A stretch of DNA of 64,000 nt from Ottelia alismoides (taxonomy: Eukaryota; Streptophyta; Magnoliopsida; Alismatales; Hydrocharitaceae): the NCBI GenBank assembly GCA_037367405.1, contig JAZKJV010009625.1:744001-808000 (forward strand), read 5' to 3'. Positions within the stretch are counted from its first letter, which is position 1. Each line of letters starts with the position of its first letter. A model generated the notes under the pieces. It saw only the letters and a program-made list of their open reading frames with translations, was not told the origin of the DNA and did not search any database. This document shows, piece by piece, positions 41,353 to 53,773 of the stretch. The translations under genes and the position numbers were made by a program.

Positions 41353-43254
41353 CATGGTCACTATGAGGTCCTTGTCATGTCTTTTAATTTGACACACGTG
41401 CCCACAATATTTATGGATTTGATAAAATCGAGTTTTCAAGAAATATTTTATCATCTAATAATTTGTTTGCCAATAATGTTTGTTCTTGTCTACTTTCAAA
41501 ATGAGGAAGGTCACAACTACCTTCTCAAAAATGTATTTGATGCATTAAGAAGTCATGATGACCATTCTAACTACAATAAAATGAGATTTTTTTTACTGTT
41601 TAATGTGGCATTTCTAGGTTGTTATTTTTTCAAGTGTGGGATTTTTTTGTTTATCCTGAAGGTTGATGATTCTTTAAGTTAGAAGCATCTCAAGAATGTC
41701 ATAGAAATGGTAGTTTCGTGGGATTAGCCATTAAAAGAGGTTTGTGAGGAATTATTCATGAATAAATTTACCATTTACTTAATTAATTAATATAGAAGGA
41801 TGTAATATATACTTGGTTTGACGACTAAGGCTAGTATACATACTTCCAAGGACTAGTCGATGGCAAAACATGTCCTTTTTCAACCTGGTACTGAGGGGTA
41901 CAATGTTGAAAGTGACACGTATAAGGAGGGACTTGGCATAGTTTTGATACAACATAGGAAGTCCATGGTCATTGTGCCAAGTTAGTTGCATGAGAACAAT
42001 TACATGAGAGGTGACTATGGTTATCACTACACCGTGAATAAGATCACTCCACTACTGACTGGTCAAGTAGCATCATGCAGAATCGTGTAGGCATCCGGGA
42101 ACTAGACAGATCAAAATGTGATCACGATAGCCTAAGATGATGTCGAAATTCAGAGAAAAAAAGCTTTGCCCCGCTAATCATCAATCGGATCAACACTATA
42201 TAAGGAAGGGAAGAGAATCTCGTCTCGACAGCCTCAAAAGCGGCTAGAAGTTATCATCATTCACTTTGTCTTGAAGCCTTCGAGATATCACTTATATGGA
42301 GGCATTACTTGAAACCTTGGGGGGCACTACCTATCATCATGTATCTTTAGTGGCTCCAAATCTGTTTAGGTCATATATTGCATGTGATTATTCAATCTAG
42401 TTCGATGAGACAACTCTAATAGATCCAATTTCACACTAATTACAATTTGCTTGTGCAAGTTATGATCAAAATAAATTTTGATTGGAAATTATAACTAACT
42501 AGTTAGATCATTCTAAAGTCTTTTTTCGATCCGATCATTAGATACACGACTTCACTATGATAATTAAATAGTCCGGGCATGAGCTTTCCTCCGTATTAAG
42601 TTTGCATCGATCGAGAATCATATGCAAAACTTATTTGGGTTTTGAAGTTTGGTCTACTTTAAGGGAATGCACATACTACTGTAAGGAAGCATTGAATATA
42701 TGGAAATTCATAAAAAAATGAGAAAAAAAATCCAATTTTCTATGTCATTGGATAGTTTTGGCCATTACATTTCAAAACTTCAACCATTTCATGCCAAAAT
42801 AAGTTTAAATGATCTTACTAGACAGTGATCATGGACTTTGCATTTTTTAAGAATAAAATTGTGCTTGTACTAAATGAATGGTTTTTATTACTTGTACCCT
42901 TCTTAAACTTCTACGATATCAATTATGTCTCTCTTTTTTTAGTAATATCAGTTATGTCCCTGACTTCTTATAAAATTAACCGTTCTGTCCTCTTGTAATA
43001 TCCATTGTTCTACTATGCTTCAAGCCTTCAAGAATAATGTTTCTTATCTTCGTTGGTGTTGGATTTCCATGTTTTAGTTTGAGCTTGATCTTGGTGGTTG
43101 ATCATCGATTTATTAACATGCATGTGCTTTCGCCATGTAAATCCATAATTCTTGTAGCTTAATATGTGAAAAAGATTTTTGCCTTAATAGAATTTGTGCT
43201 AGATTTTAAGCATAAAGTTTATGGTAGTCGATCCACAGGGGCATCTAATTGATC
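41353..43254. other. spacer with possible LTR-like promoter, no gene
   Basis: AT-rich throughout. A stretch at about 42180-42320 contains ACTATATAAGGAAGGG followed by C/T/G-mixed sequence, like the TATA part of an LTR, but no pair was found. ORFs of up to 101 codons have no known domain. Confidence 0.4.
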
Positions 43255-43259
43255 AAGAC

Positions 43260-43522
43260 TGTTGGAAAAGAAAAGAGCCCACCCATGTGTTTAGTACCAC
43301 ATGGGGGAGCGGTCACTGTTGGGTCAATCCGTGGGGCTATATAAGAAGCCCCACACCCCCTGTACTCATTGAGAACTTCAATAGAAGAAATGCCCAATTC
43401 AGGGGCTTCTCCCGTGGTTTCATCCCGCTCCTCTCGGAGTAGGGTTCCACGTTAAAATCTCGCGTTCTTCATATGTTTTATTCTTGTTCCATGTTTTTGC
43501 TTCCGCTTCATATTTTACTACA
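43260..43522 (+). repeat. 5' LTR of the young element
   Basis: 263 bases, TGTTGGAAAAGAAAAG...TTTTACTACA, with GGGCTATATAAGAAG as a likely TATA core at 43334-43347. Confidence 0.93.
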
Positions 43523-43796
43523 TGGTATCAGAGCGGGTCGATTCTTGAGGATTTCAAGTTGTTATATATGATCGAGATTTGTATTTGTTTTATATTAAAG
43601 ATTTGTCCGAGATCCTCTCCTCCTTCGACGATACTCTAGTCAGAGTTCGGGATCTCCCAAGCGGTTGTTGCCCGCCATTAGCCGCAGTCGGCGGCGCTTG
43701 CGCAGGCGCTGCAGCCGCACGGCTTCATTGCTCCTACGATTCGCACAGAAGAGGGTTGCCTGCGACCCCCAGCGCATAGACGGCAGATCAACAACA

Positions 43797-44393
43797 CTCC
43801 CCCTCAAGCTGGAGCATGCAATGCTCAGCTTGGACAAACAAACAGAAAGAAACTCAACTCACGCTACAGGACACTACGGACAATATCAACCCAACGCGCA
43901 CATGCTGCAGTCGAGGACGTTGCTTCTCATGCCGTGCAGGTGAGGAGGACAAACGGGCTGGAGTGTGAGTCAACTGAAGACTCGGAATCTGACCATCGAG
44001 TCTGAAACTGCACCTGAAGTCTCCTCGTCGGAGAACTGGGTCTCTCCCATCTGGCTCAGAGAATGGTGCACTGCTCTGGTGTACCTATGATACCACATGA
44101 AAACCCTTGCCCTCAAGGGAATGGTCCTCTACTCTGGAGTCCCTATGGCTCACATGAAAACTCTGGCCTGACAACTAGAAGAATGATGGGGACCTCTGAC
44201 AATGATGGCAACATATGCTCATCTGACAATGACCGCACACCCGTGCATGTCTGAAACTGGAGACTCGGAAACAATGATCGCCGAGTCTGAACAACTGTAG
44301 AGTCTGATCAACTGGCTGGTCTGGAAACTGTCATCTGAATCTGGAATCTGGATCATGAACAGACCTGTGACTCTACACATATAGACCTGTGAC
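43797..44393 (-). repeat. internal segment inverted relative to the 17643 element
   Basis: Its reverse complement matches about 19308-20054 of the other element, including CTCCAGTTTGAGGGGGAGTG, that is the polypurine tract plus the first LTR bases. The plus strand here reads AACACTCCCCCTCAAG. The inverted piece therefore carries a second, backward polypurine tract. Confidence 0.85.
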
Positions 44394-45063
44394 TCTACAA
44401 AAAAAAAGGAGGTTGTTTCAAAAAAAAGAAGAGAAAGAAAAAGAGGCGCGTACAAGAAAAAGCCGTACGCAAATTTTGAAAAAAAAAAAGAAAAGTCGTA
44501 CAAAAAAAAGGTAACGGCTAAGCAAAAAAGAAAAGGAAAAGGAAAAGATGCAACAAAAAAATGAAGCAAAAAAATGCATGTTTTGATTTCTCCCAACTTG
44601 ATGTTTCATGATCTTTATTCTATCAAGTATGGGAGAAAGGGGGAGTAAAAACCATATGCATCCTACATCATTGACCGACAGACCAAACACTCCGGATTTC
44701 AAAGAATATCAAGCCATCTTCACTGTGCATCGATCTTCGTCGTGGTGTCTCTATCCTCGACATCGACTCCGCACTGGATTTGTTTTCTTCAAGGCACGAC
44801 GGAGACAAAGTCCGGTGACCCGCAGGCACGACTGAGACAGAGATCCGGTGACCATGCAGGCACGACAGAGACAGTCCGGTGACCTTTCATGCATGACAGA
44901 GATACGTTCCGGTGACCTGATTTTACCCGTCAGCAAGCGGGTTTGTCTACCAGTTGCGGATATATACGTTTATTGTGGTGATTTCAAGTGAAGATGTAAT
45001 GATGTATTTTTTTTCTTTATTGTTGCAAGTTGCAGCTGTCCTAGCTACCAACTTGAGGGGGAG

Positions 45064-45326
45064 TGTTGGAAAAGAAAAGAGCCCACCCATGTGTTTAGTA
45101 CCACATGGGGGAGCGGTCACTGTTGGGTCAATCCGTGGGGCTATATAAGAAGCCCCACACCCCCTGTACTCATTGAGAACTTCAATAGAAGAAATGCCCA
45201 ATTCAGAGGCTTCTCCCGTGGTTTCATCCCGCTCCTCTCGGAGTAGGGTTCCACGTTAAAATCCCGCGTTCTTCATATGTTTTATTCTTGTTCCATGTTT
45301 TTGCTTCCGCTTCATATTTTACTACA
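45064..45326 (+). repeat. 3' LTR of the young element
   Basis: 263 bases. Differences seen against the 5' LTR are AGAGGC for AGGGGC and ATCCCG for ATCTCG. Confidence 0.93.
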
Positions 45327-45530
45327 AAGACTCCTGCCCACTGGCGATCAATCAGATTTGTAGTCGATTATAAATGGTGGGATTATCAATTAAACCTTTG
45401 TGTTCACTTTGTAGATAACCATTTCAAAAAGAGTTAGCCAACAGTTTTTTTAATATAGTAAGCTCGGTAATTTTGGAAGTCTAGAGCACCCGGGTCCTTT
45501 AAGATGTAAGCACATTGCACTACCACCAGA

Positions 45531-46084
45531 TAGGGTTGCTAATCGAACCGAACTATAACGAACGGACCTATGTTCGAGTTCGGTTCGATAAGGAAGTTCG
45601 AAAGTTCGAGTTCGGTTCGATAAATGTTCGATAGGATATGTTCGAGTTCGAGTTCGTTTAGAAACGAACGTTCGAGTTCGGTTCGATAATAGTTCGTTAA
45701 GAATTTAACTTAACTAAAAGCTATTTATATGAACAAGTTCGAAACTGGAGTTCAATAACAAGGTTCGATAAACAGTAAAAATAAGAAATTATTCAAATTA
45801 AAGTGGTACAAAGCTCAATAAATACCACAAATTCTTTAACCTCGAAATTTATCAAGTGTATAAATACTAAGTTTTACATAAAAATACGCACACATATATA
45901 CATATATTGAACTCGAACTTTTATGGAACGAACGTATGTTACGTTCATGTTCGATTCGTTAAGATATCGAACTAAAACTTGAAGTTTAAGTTCAGTTCGT
46001 TTAGAAACGAACAAACATTTTTCGAACTATTATCGAACGAACTCTAATCGAATACGAACATGTTGAGTTTGATTAGCATCCCTA
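45531..46084. mobile_element. hAT-type MITE (554 bp), TAGGG ends
   Basis: The left end TAGGGTTGCTAATCGAACC is inverted at the right end as TTGATTAGCATCCCTA. The perfect 8-base duplication CCACCAGA lies at 45523-45530 and 46085-46092. Inside are many GTTCGAGTTCGGTTCGATA words in both orientations. No transposase. Confidence 0.92.
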
Positions 46085-46337
46085 CCACCAGACCATTCCT
46101 TAGATTGCAAGTTACCCAACAGTTTAACAGTGGGTTTCTTTTCTCTCTCCTCTCTTCCATAACTCCATTTAGAAAATTTAACTACAAAATAATTAAAATA
46201 TGTTCTTTTTTGCAAATTCTAATAAAATCACATGAAAACATATCTCCCAACAACGGAAGAAAGTCATATGTTGTAATGAGGTTTACAACAGAGGCGTTGT
46301 AATACCTTTATTTTCTTTTGTGATTTTGATTTTCAGA

Positions 46338-46639
46338 ATCCAACCTTACGGAGTATATCTTCGACTAATGCTCCACATATCCTCCTAATTTCCCTCAAAA
46401 CTGAGGGCATTTGCTATTTCTAATGCTCCACATATCCTCCTAATTTCCCTCAAAACTGAGGGTATTTGTTATTTTATCTTAATGGTCAAAAGTCTTGTCG
46501 ACATTTATGCAACTTAAATCCCATTTAAAAGAGAACCGAACTTTTGATCATTAAGATAAAATGACAAATGCCCTCGGATTGAGCGAAAATTGGAGAATAC
46601 GTGGAGCATTAGTCGAAGATATAATCCATAAGGTTGGAT
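46338..46639. mobile_element. long-hairpin MITE (302 bp) with a duplicated arm segment
   Basis: The left arm ATCCAACCTTACGGAGTAT and the right arm's reverse complement ATCCAACCTTATGGATTAT pair over about 130 bases (TCTTCGACTAATGCTCCAC in both). A 55-base piece of the left arm, TAATGCTCCACATATCC..., is tandemly repeated at 46367 and 46422; the right arm has it once. The superfamily is not assigned because no convincing target duplication is visible. Confidence 0.8.
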
Positions 46640-47084
46640 ATTGATACTATATTATTAGAAACAAATCATAAAACAAAGACTATTTATTAGCTTCTTTTGA
46701 TTGCTATAAACTAATATAACCTTTTCGACGAAAAAGAAAATGAATCGTCTTTGTTAAGTATAAACATTCATTACAAATTACAAGAAGAAAATAATTTTAC
46801 GAAAAATTAGTTCAAATTATGCATTGTCATAGACTAATTTTTTTTGAAGAAATGTCATAGACTAATTTGTTATAGAGCTATAGTATCAGTTTAGTTTGTA
46901 GTAAGAAAGATTAATCAGTTCATAAAAAAAATAACGTACTTACATCAGGATGCCATGATAATGATTCTTAGTTAAGTAAAATCTAAATCCTTTTATGTAA
47001 GAAAATACTTATTTATAAAGGGAAACCAATGCAATAGATGGCACATATCCATGCAGTCTATGCCACAAATTTCTTCACTTCTTT

Positions 47085-47502
47085 CACTACCATATATTTG
47101 ACATAAGGTAACGAATAATTTTTATTCGTTGCCATGTTATTCGTAGTTAAATATATAACAATGAATATTATCCGTTACTTCATTCTATAAATTTGCAACA
47201 AATATCATATTCGTTGATACATTCCTAGCAACAAATCATATAACATCAGTTATCCGTTGACTTTTTCATCTAATTGATGTTAAATTTAACAATGATTGAT
47301 ATAAATTTTAACAAATAAGTCAACAGATAAATCGTTGCTACAACTGACATTTACATTTAGTAACGAAGACAGTATCCGTTGATATTAAAGAAGAAAAGAC
47401 AATTTTACAACGACTAATATTTGTTGGTATGCATTCAACATCGGAAGATATGGTAAGGAATACTCAAATTATCCATTGTTTTAGGTCGATTTTCCTGTAG
47501 TG
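47085..47502. mobile_element. CACTA-type MITE (418 bp)
   Basis: It starts CACTACCATATATTTGACAT and ends, inverted, CACTACAGGAAAATCGACCT. TTT flanks both sides, the 3-base duplication expected for CACTA. The interior has repeated CGTTGATA/CAACGA-like subterminal words. Confidence 0.82.
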
Positions 47503-47881
47503 TTTCTGTGAAATCTTTACTTATAAGGCCAAAGAGCAAATGGTTTTGGCAAGATATGCTATAGAATTTGAGTACTGAGCAATAATACATGCATATGCAA
47601 AACTAATTTCTAAATCTTTCAATGGATATATTTGTGCATGTTGATTCGAAATACCATATGAGATCATAAGGCTGTGCTTATTGCCCAACATCCAATTCCT
47701 TGAGGAGACCAAAGGGAGATTAAACTAATTCCTGTATGTCTGACCTTCTTTTTATTCATTTTAATATATTTTTTTCCTATTTGGGATTCCATATCTACAC
47801 AAAGGGAGATAGTCGATCGTTGAATAAGAGTCTAAGTTTCTACATCCATATTTCGACATTTGAACGCACATTAGTTGTTGC

Positions 47882-48823
47882 TAGGGGTGTCTATCGAGTT
47901 GAACAAGTCGAGTCAGCTCCAACTTAGACTCGAAGTCGATAACCAAATTTGGGTTCGATCCGAGCTGCATAAAGTTCGAGCCCTGAAATGCTGACTCCGA
48001 CTCAAACTCGTTGAGTTCAAGTTGACTCAGGAGCCTCTTAATGAGCCTTGTACAGTGGGTTGATTTTACATATTGTGTCTATGAACTTTCTTTGAAGAAG
48101 CAATTAACCGAACTTAATAATCTTGTGCCTACAAAAATATCCAACAATGCTTTCAACATGCAAATACTAAACTACACCTGAAACACCTCTAAACGAGTAG
48201 TAGTAACATATATATAAGATGGCATATCAAAATGATCTTGCTAGAGAATAATGTGTGACAAAGAACCAAACACCCAATTCATATGTTACATACCATTGCC
48301 AGAGAAAATATGGTCAGTCGATGCAGGCACAGTCGCGTAGCAGCTCGAAGATGGAGGGGTGTTTGAATGGGGGCGGTTGGCGCAACACAACAGCTTTATA
48401 TGCACCACAAAAGATCAGAGGTCGAAGCATCACGACAGCCCTCTGATCAGCTCGAGATGGTCGATAGCTGCGACACAGCTCAGAGATCGATGGGCACAAC
48501 TCAGAGGTCGAAATGTAGGATCCTTAAGTGATGGGTCAAAACGAAATATGAGTCAAGAATTGTGGGATAGGATCTTAGCCAAAGTGGAAATAAGGCCATC
48601 ATGTATACCTATATATAATGGAAATATCTATAAATTAAATCTAGTTATCGAATCAAATTAGCGAGTTGAGCACGATCCAATTCGAGATCGACTTAATAAC
48701 CCTAATGAATTACTTATCCGACTCGAGTTCATACTCATTTGATTTTTGAGTAAGGCTCACGAGATCTTATCGAGTTGAGCTCAAGTTGAGCTCATGGAAC
48801 CTAAACTTTTCTAACATCCCCTA
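47882..48823. mobile_element. hAT-type element, non-autonomous (942 bp), TAGGGG ends
   Basis: Ends TAGGGGTGTC and ACATCCCCTA are inverted. 8-base flanks GTTGTTGC and ATTGTTGC agree at 7 of 8. The interior near both ends is rich in GAGTTGAGCTCAAGTTGAG-like words. A central 300 bases (48240-48540) of normal complexity carries short ORFs with no known domain. Confidence 0.7.
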
Positions 48824-48831
48824 ATTGTTGC

Positions 48832-51499
48832 AGATGTAGGAGTGGAACACTACGATAAAATGTGTCTGTAGTGGCACTTTTTTGAAACATGTCACATCTA
48901 TCTGCCATTGTCTGTATAGATAATGATTTACTATTTATTGTGAAATGATTTCTATACTTAAATTTTATCGACCAAAGTCAAATTCATTGTTATATTATTA
49001 GTATTGTTATATTATTAGTATTGGTTCATATAACAATGCTTATTTATACTATTTTTTTCGTATTAATTAATTCTTAATATTTTTTAGTTCAAAAATAAGT
49101 TAAAAATTGCAACGGTTAAGTATTGTTACGAACAACTCTCATTAATTAATGATATAGCAACTAATATAACATTCATTAATATTTCACAATGAATAATATT
49201 CATTAATATGCACTTAACAATGAATAATATATAGCAACAGATTTATAAAATGTTACTACAAACTCATTTTGTTCATTTTGTTGTGTAAATTAGTTTTGCA
49301 AAAGTTGTTTTGCCATGAAACATAATAAATCAACTTATTGTCATAAACTAAACGGTAATATTGTATTGAAAAGTTATGAACATGTATTGAAAATAAGAAG
49401 TTATTGGAAACAAGAGTACAAGTTATTGGATAAGAAACTATTGTAAAGTCACGTCCTTAAAATGGTGCATCTACAAATGGAGCAATCTCCCCTACATTGG
49501 TATAAGAGTTTCAATTTAGTTCATGGTTGCGTGAAGTTTTCTTGAAAAATACAAAAACAGTCACAAACTTAAAATTATACCAAAAATAGCCACTTGCAGA
49601 AAGTAAGCACATTTGGTATGTCCAATTCCATTTGAAAAGGTTAAAAGTCTAATTTTTTTATTTTTAAGGTATGAGTAGACATGTGTCTACAAACACAAGA
49701 CAAACACAAGTACATGTCACGAGTTCAGTACTCTGATATAGTTGGAAGCAATGTTATTGAAATCATATCAGACCGGCTAATTCGAGTGGTTGGACTGGTG
49801 AATCGGAGCTGGACCGGTCCAATTTATTGGTTTTGACAGGTTGGGTCAAACTGATGCAGTTTTAGTTCAAATATCGGTTCAATCGACTATTTACAACCTG
49901 ATTTAATCTGGTTTAATTGAAATTGAACAACTTAACCACAATTCAAATTTGAATTTATATTAAAATAATAATGCTTGTGATTAGTGTTTATATCATGACC
50001 TCTGATTAATAATCACATGGTATTAACCAACTACACCTCAACTTTTTGAAAGGATTGGATAATATTAAGCGTGTATTTTGTGCATATTTTAATTCATTCT
50101 AGTTTAACTATCCATTTCAATTGTTTTCCCTTGTTAGTTTGGACCGCTCACTGTCACCATCTCTCTAGTTGACATATACGAGCATGCAAAAGACCAATAG
50201 CAGTGGTCTAAGAGTTTGGACTCAACTCCATGTCTTAGAACGAGATCTTCAATGAATACAAAATGGTTTTTGGTCCAAAGAAATGATTCATCAAAATAAT
50301 GAGTTACCCCTCCGTTGATATGGACAAGTTTAAGAAAAACAATTCCTTGGGATTTACTTTATTCGATTGATGGATATGATCCTGGATGAGAGGAGAAAGG
50401 CGTAGGACCAGCATGCATCAATCGAGTCAAGCTGATGCCCCAAGAGGTCAAAGAGGAAGAGGATATGATCAAAAATGCATGGCAAGATCTAGGCTAATAG
50501 TAAAGGTTTCCATCTTAACCAACCCAATACATGTTTGAGGTCAAAGTGCCACAAGGAGTCCTTGATTGTCGCACACACTTTCAATGGGTCCTAGTGAAAA
50601 GACAAAGACGGATCTCCTTCTAGCTCCCTCCCTCCTCAATTGGAATGGGTACCCATGGTTGGTTGTTTTTTTGATGACGGAACCCCCTATCCTCACCCTC
50701 AGGTCTAAGTTGTTCGTTCACAAGGGCTTTGCACAAGACTCACGTCTTGTGAAAAGTGGCAGACGTGCATGTATCTCAAGATGCATAGGTAAAGTTTTTT
50801 GATAGGGCTTCTCATAGGACTAATCAATTAGAATATACGCACTTGACTTTCCACTCAACTACAATTGAGAAAATCAACATGAGAAAGAAAAATCTTGATT
50901 TCGTTCATAGAGTAAATAATCACTTGCCTTGTAGTTGTTGTATATGAGCATGGATGTTCATTCTCAATGAAGCATATACGTAAGTGCTCGGAATGCCGCA
51001 ATAGCAAGTCATTGAGGACTTACCACAGTTTGTAGATGACTAAGGATGGACACCAAATGGAAAACTCGAAGGACGTGGGTTCCTTTTGGCACAATACATG
51101 CATTCAGTGGCACTTGGTGGACAATTAGCAAAATTTTGTAGACTTGTGATAGAGCTCATGGGATGATGATGATATGTGGATTGCAAAAGACTAAGGTTTG
51201 CCAAGTAATCAAAGAGACAAGGAAGATAAAGAGTTGTTGCAGAACATGAATGGTTGCCAAACATTGTATAAATGCAATAATGACAGTATCCCCTTACTTT
51301 TTGTGTTGCTTTATCTAAGGAAGGTATGTCTTATTCAAGCACCATACATCCACGCGCACGTCGTATATTCCCTTGCTAATAAGAAGGTGCTAGCTTTGTG
51401 CTCGACCTTGTGTCTATGGCGGTGCTTGTGTTTGAGGCAAAATTCCACCCTTCATGAAAAGTGGTAATAAATCTAAGGTGATACAAATTAATTACCATG
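48832..51499. other. spacer, no gene; possible CACTA end and hAT scrap
   Basis: 48851 starts CACTACGATAAAATGTGTCTGTAGTGGC, like a CACTA left end, but no matching right end was found. 49757-49930 has GACCGG..ACCGGTCC words as in hAT MITEs, without flanks. 50380-51480 is of mixed composition and may be the decayed leader of the Gypsy gag that follows. Confidence 0.4.
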
Positions 51500-52110
51500 A
51501 AATGATATTAAAGCAAGATCAAAGCTTGGGCAATGGAGCAATCATTAATTGAGCAGTTACTCGTTGGTGCAAGTTCACTTCAAGATCTGGAAGATAAAAT
51601 GGTGATTGTGAGTATTTGTGTTGTTTTGGAGCAAGTTGTGGCGGAGATTGAGTCCACTCCTAGGATCAATTCTCACTGTCTCTCAAGCATTGAAATATCA
51701 TTTGGCAAAGAGATCAGAAGTTGAGGATGAGACCCAACCTAACCCTAAACAGATCAAGTCTTTGGCGGCGAACATTCTACTGGTGGTGTATGATTTTTGC
51801 AACATGATCATTGTCTCCGAGAAGGCATTAGTTACCGGCAGAATCTCCAAGGAAAAATGACTAAAGGTATCAGAAGCTAAACCCTACTCACGTACTCGAA
51901 GTGTGAAGGATTTAGAAACTTCCCATGTGATATGGAAGCATACTCTAAAGCTCTCAAGACAAGGGATGTTGAGATTGGAAATCAAGGGCACGTCGAAGAG
52001 GACAAACTCGTTAACTTCATGATGGGTTTGCAAAGTTGGACTTATGATTAGTTAAGACCTCATGGAGTGAAGAAGCTTTGTGCATGTCCTTGTGTTCATG
52101 TTAGTTCTTG
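51500..52110 (+). pseudogene. fossil Gypsy gag
   Basis: Joined frames read LQDLEDKMVIVSICVVLEQ (coiled-coil part), ISFGKEIRS, then DMEAYSKALKTRDVEIGNQG and KLVNFMMGLQSWTYD, ending LRPHGVKKL. This is the Gag order of plant Gypsy elements (..FLWDMEQYFKA.. then ..FMHGLQPW..). Part of the middle is missing, and stops and frameshifts abound. It is a different copy from the two at 4437 and 7766. Confidence 0.6.
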
Positions 52111-53732
52111 TGTTCATGCTAGTTCATGTATTTGAGCATGGATGTGTGTGCAAGAAAAAGTTAGACAACATAGTGAGCGTGAATGTGGTCATTCTAATAA
52201 AGAGAGGGCAGCTAGCTTATGAAGAACTAATGCCGCATTAGGTGAGTCTTAAAGTTTGATGCTTGAGATCTCCACTCCATGACAATAAGCATAATCATAG
52301 TTAGAAGATGCTTAATATTCACTATTTTATTTAAAGTGCTATTCATTTGAATAAAGCATCAACGCATCATGAGAACTAAGAAATTGATGTTAGTTTTCAC
52401 TTCATTGAGGCATGATTCCAAACACATATTTATGTAGAGATTTTTCGTACGTCAAACATCCCTTCTTTACGATGTTCAAACTACTCTACTTGACCAAATT
52501 TGCATATTGTGTTAATTTGGTTGACCTAAGCCAGTGAGGATTGTAAAATTCAAAGAAAAATGCTTTCAAGGAATCTAAGTGAAACTCAAGTATGATGATT
52601 TGTTGATTATATCTTCTACATCAACACCCCATTTGGGATCAAACACAATTTAAATGACCCTTAACTAGTCATAGGATTAGACATGAGACTACGATGCATG
52701 ATATTCCGAGAGAACGTCCGATGCTCATTAACAAGCTAACTTTCTTTATGGATATTCAATTCCATATAGGTATTTTCAAGTTCCTCGCGACTTCAGAAGT
52801 AGGATAATTCACTCATTCTCACCACCTTTGAAGATTTCTATTATGAATTTTACCTCGTTGTGCAAGATCGATAACTACTGACTCAATGAGTCAAAGACGT
52901 AGTCAACACAGCCGCATGTAAACTGGTTCAATGAATACATAATTCATCAAAGGGAGACGATCTCCAAGTAAAAAAGGGTTCAAAGATCATTGAAAAGCAG
53001 CTCAGGATTCACAGGCGCTGACGGTTTTTGCGATTGACAAAAATCAGCATGCTGATATTTAGCAAGCATAACAGCCAGAACTACACACAACTAACAGTAG
53101 AAACACACCATCCTCGTTTAAGCTCAGCCACAAGCCATTCCCCAACCTGCCATCTATCTCATGGGCACCAACCCCGGCGGCACTCCGCAAGAAGCATGAC
53201 GAGAAGGGCAATGTATTGTACAACTGCAAACACATCAGCTACAAAGCATACCTTATTTAGCCTGTAACAAGCCTGGCCAAACCTATAGCTGTGAAAATGA
53301 TGCCTGAAAATCTATAGACAGGAGGATGATAAGGCGGCGGTTACTAATATTTACATTCTTGTAGTAAGATGATCCCCGGGGCAGTGCTTCTGTTTCGAGT
53401 TGGGATGTCGGATGATTATGGCCAGGTAGAATCGGTTTCTCCTGGCAACCTCAGAAAGCTCGAATGTGGGAACTCTTTCTACACTGCCTGCGAACTTCGC
53501 CGCGTGTCACCCTCGAAAACTCAAGCCCTTTGTTCAAAGGAGACCAAGCACTGTATCTGCCTCTCACGCCACTTCCCAAAAAAGAGACTTCAAGATGTGT
53601 TGAGAGACTCCAAAAACATGAATATTCAATCTTCTGGGTGGAAAAAAGAACGCAATCTGCCACTTGACTAAGCCGTCTGCTATTTCGAACTTGTAGATGG
53701 AATAACATTGCAAAACCACAAGGTCCAGCATG
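52111..53732. other. spacer; possible 3' UTR of a minus-strand gene at the right
   Basis: 52111-52990 is AT-rich with no feature. 52990-53732 has balanced composition and no element signature; the minus strand carries GTTGTACAATACATTGCCC and T-rich words, as plant 3' UTRs often do. ORFs on both strands lack domains. Confidence 0.35.
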
Positions 53733-53773
53733 TTAACCGTCAAGGTTAACTCCTTTACTCGATGTTGAGTGAC
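53733..53773 (-). CDS. possible last coding exon of an unidentified gene (tentative)
   Basis: The minus strand shows TTCTCTTGCAG|GTCACTC, a good acceptor, then a frame ending GHSTSSKGVNLDG and TAA (53733-53735), with 3'UTR-like sequence after it. The peptide is hydrophilic, like many C-termini, but too short to assign. No further exon was recognised from 53774 to the window end. It could be chance. Confidence 0.25.

Larger units (their letters stand above)
43260..45326 (+). mobile_element. young non-autonomous LTR retrotransposon (2.07 kb)
   Basis: Identical-length LTRs (263 bp) differ at only about 2 positions by eye. A perfect 5-base duplication AAGAC (43255-43259, 45327-45331), a perfect PBS at 43523-43534 and a polypurine tract GAGGGGGAG at 45055-45063 complete it. 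No Gag or Pol is encoded. It belongs with the element at 17643: the A-rich module (44395-44570) and GAGAAAGGGGGAGT are in direct orientation, but 43797-44393 is inverted. It is the youngest insertion recognised in the window. Confidence 0.93.

Noticed and set aside
43579..43943. Short Ala/Arg/Leu-rich ORFs
   Set aside because: Leader and inverted segment of the young LTR element; frame maintained by composition only.
44219..44702. Phe/Ser-rich minus-strand ORFs resembling membrane proteins
   Set aside because: They translate the A-rich module of the LTR element on the other strand. Low complexity, not membrane segments.
48851..49260. Complete CACTA element starting at 48851
   Set aside because: Only one end looks like CACTA; no inverted partner or 3-base duplication was found.
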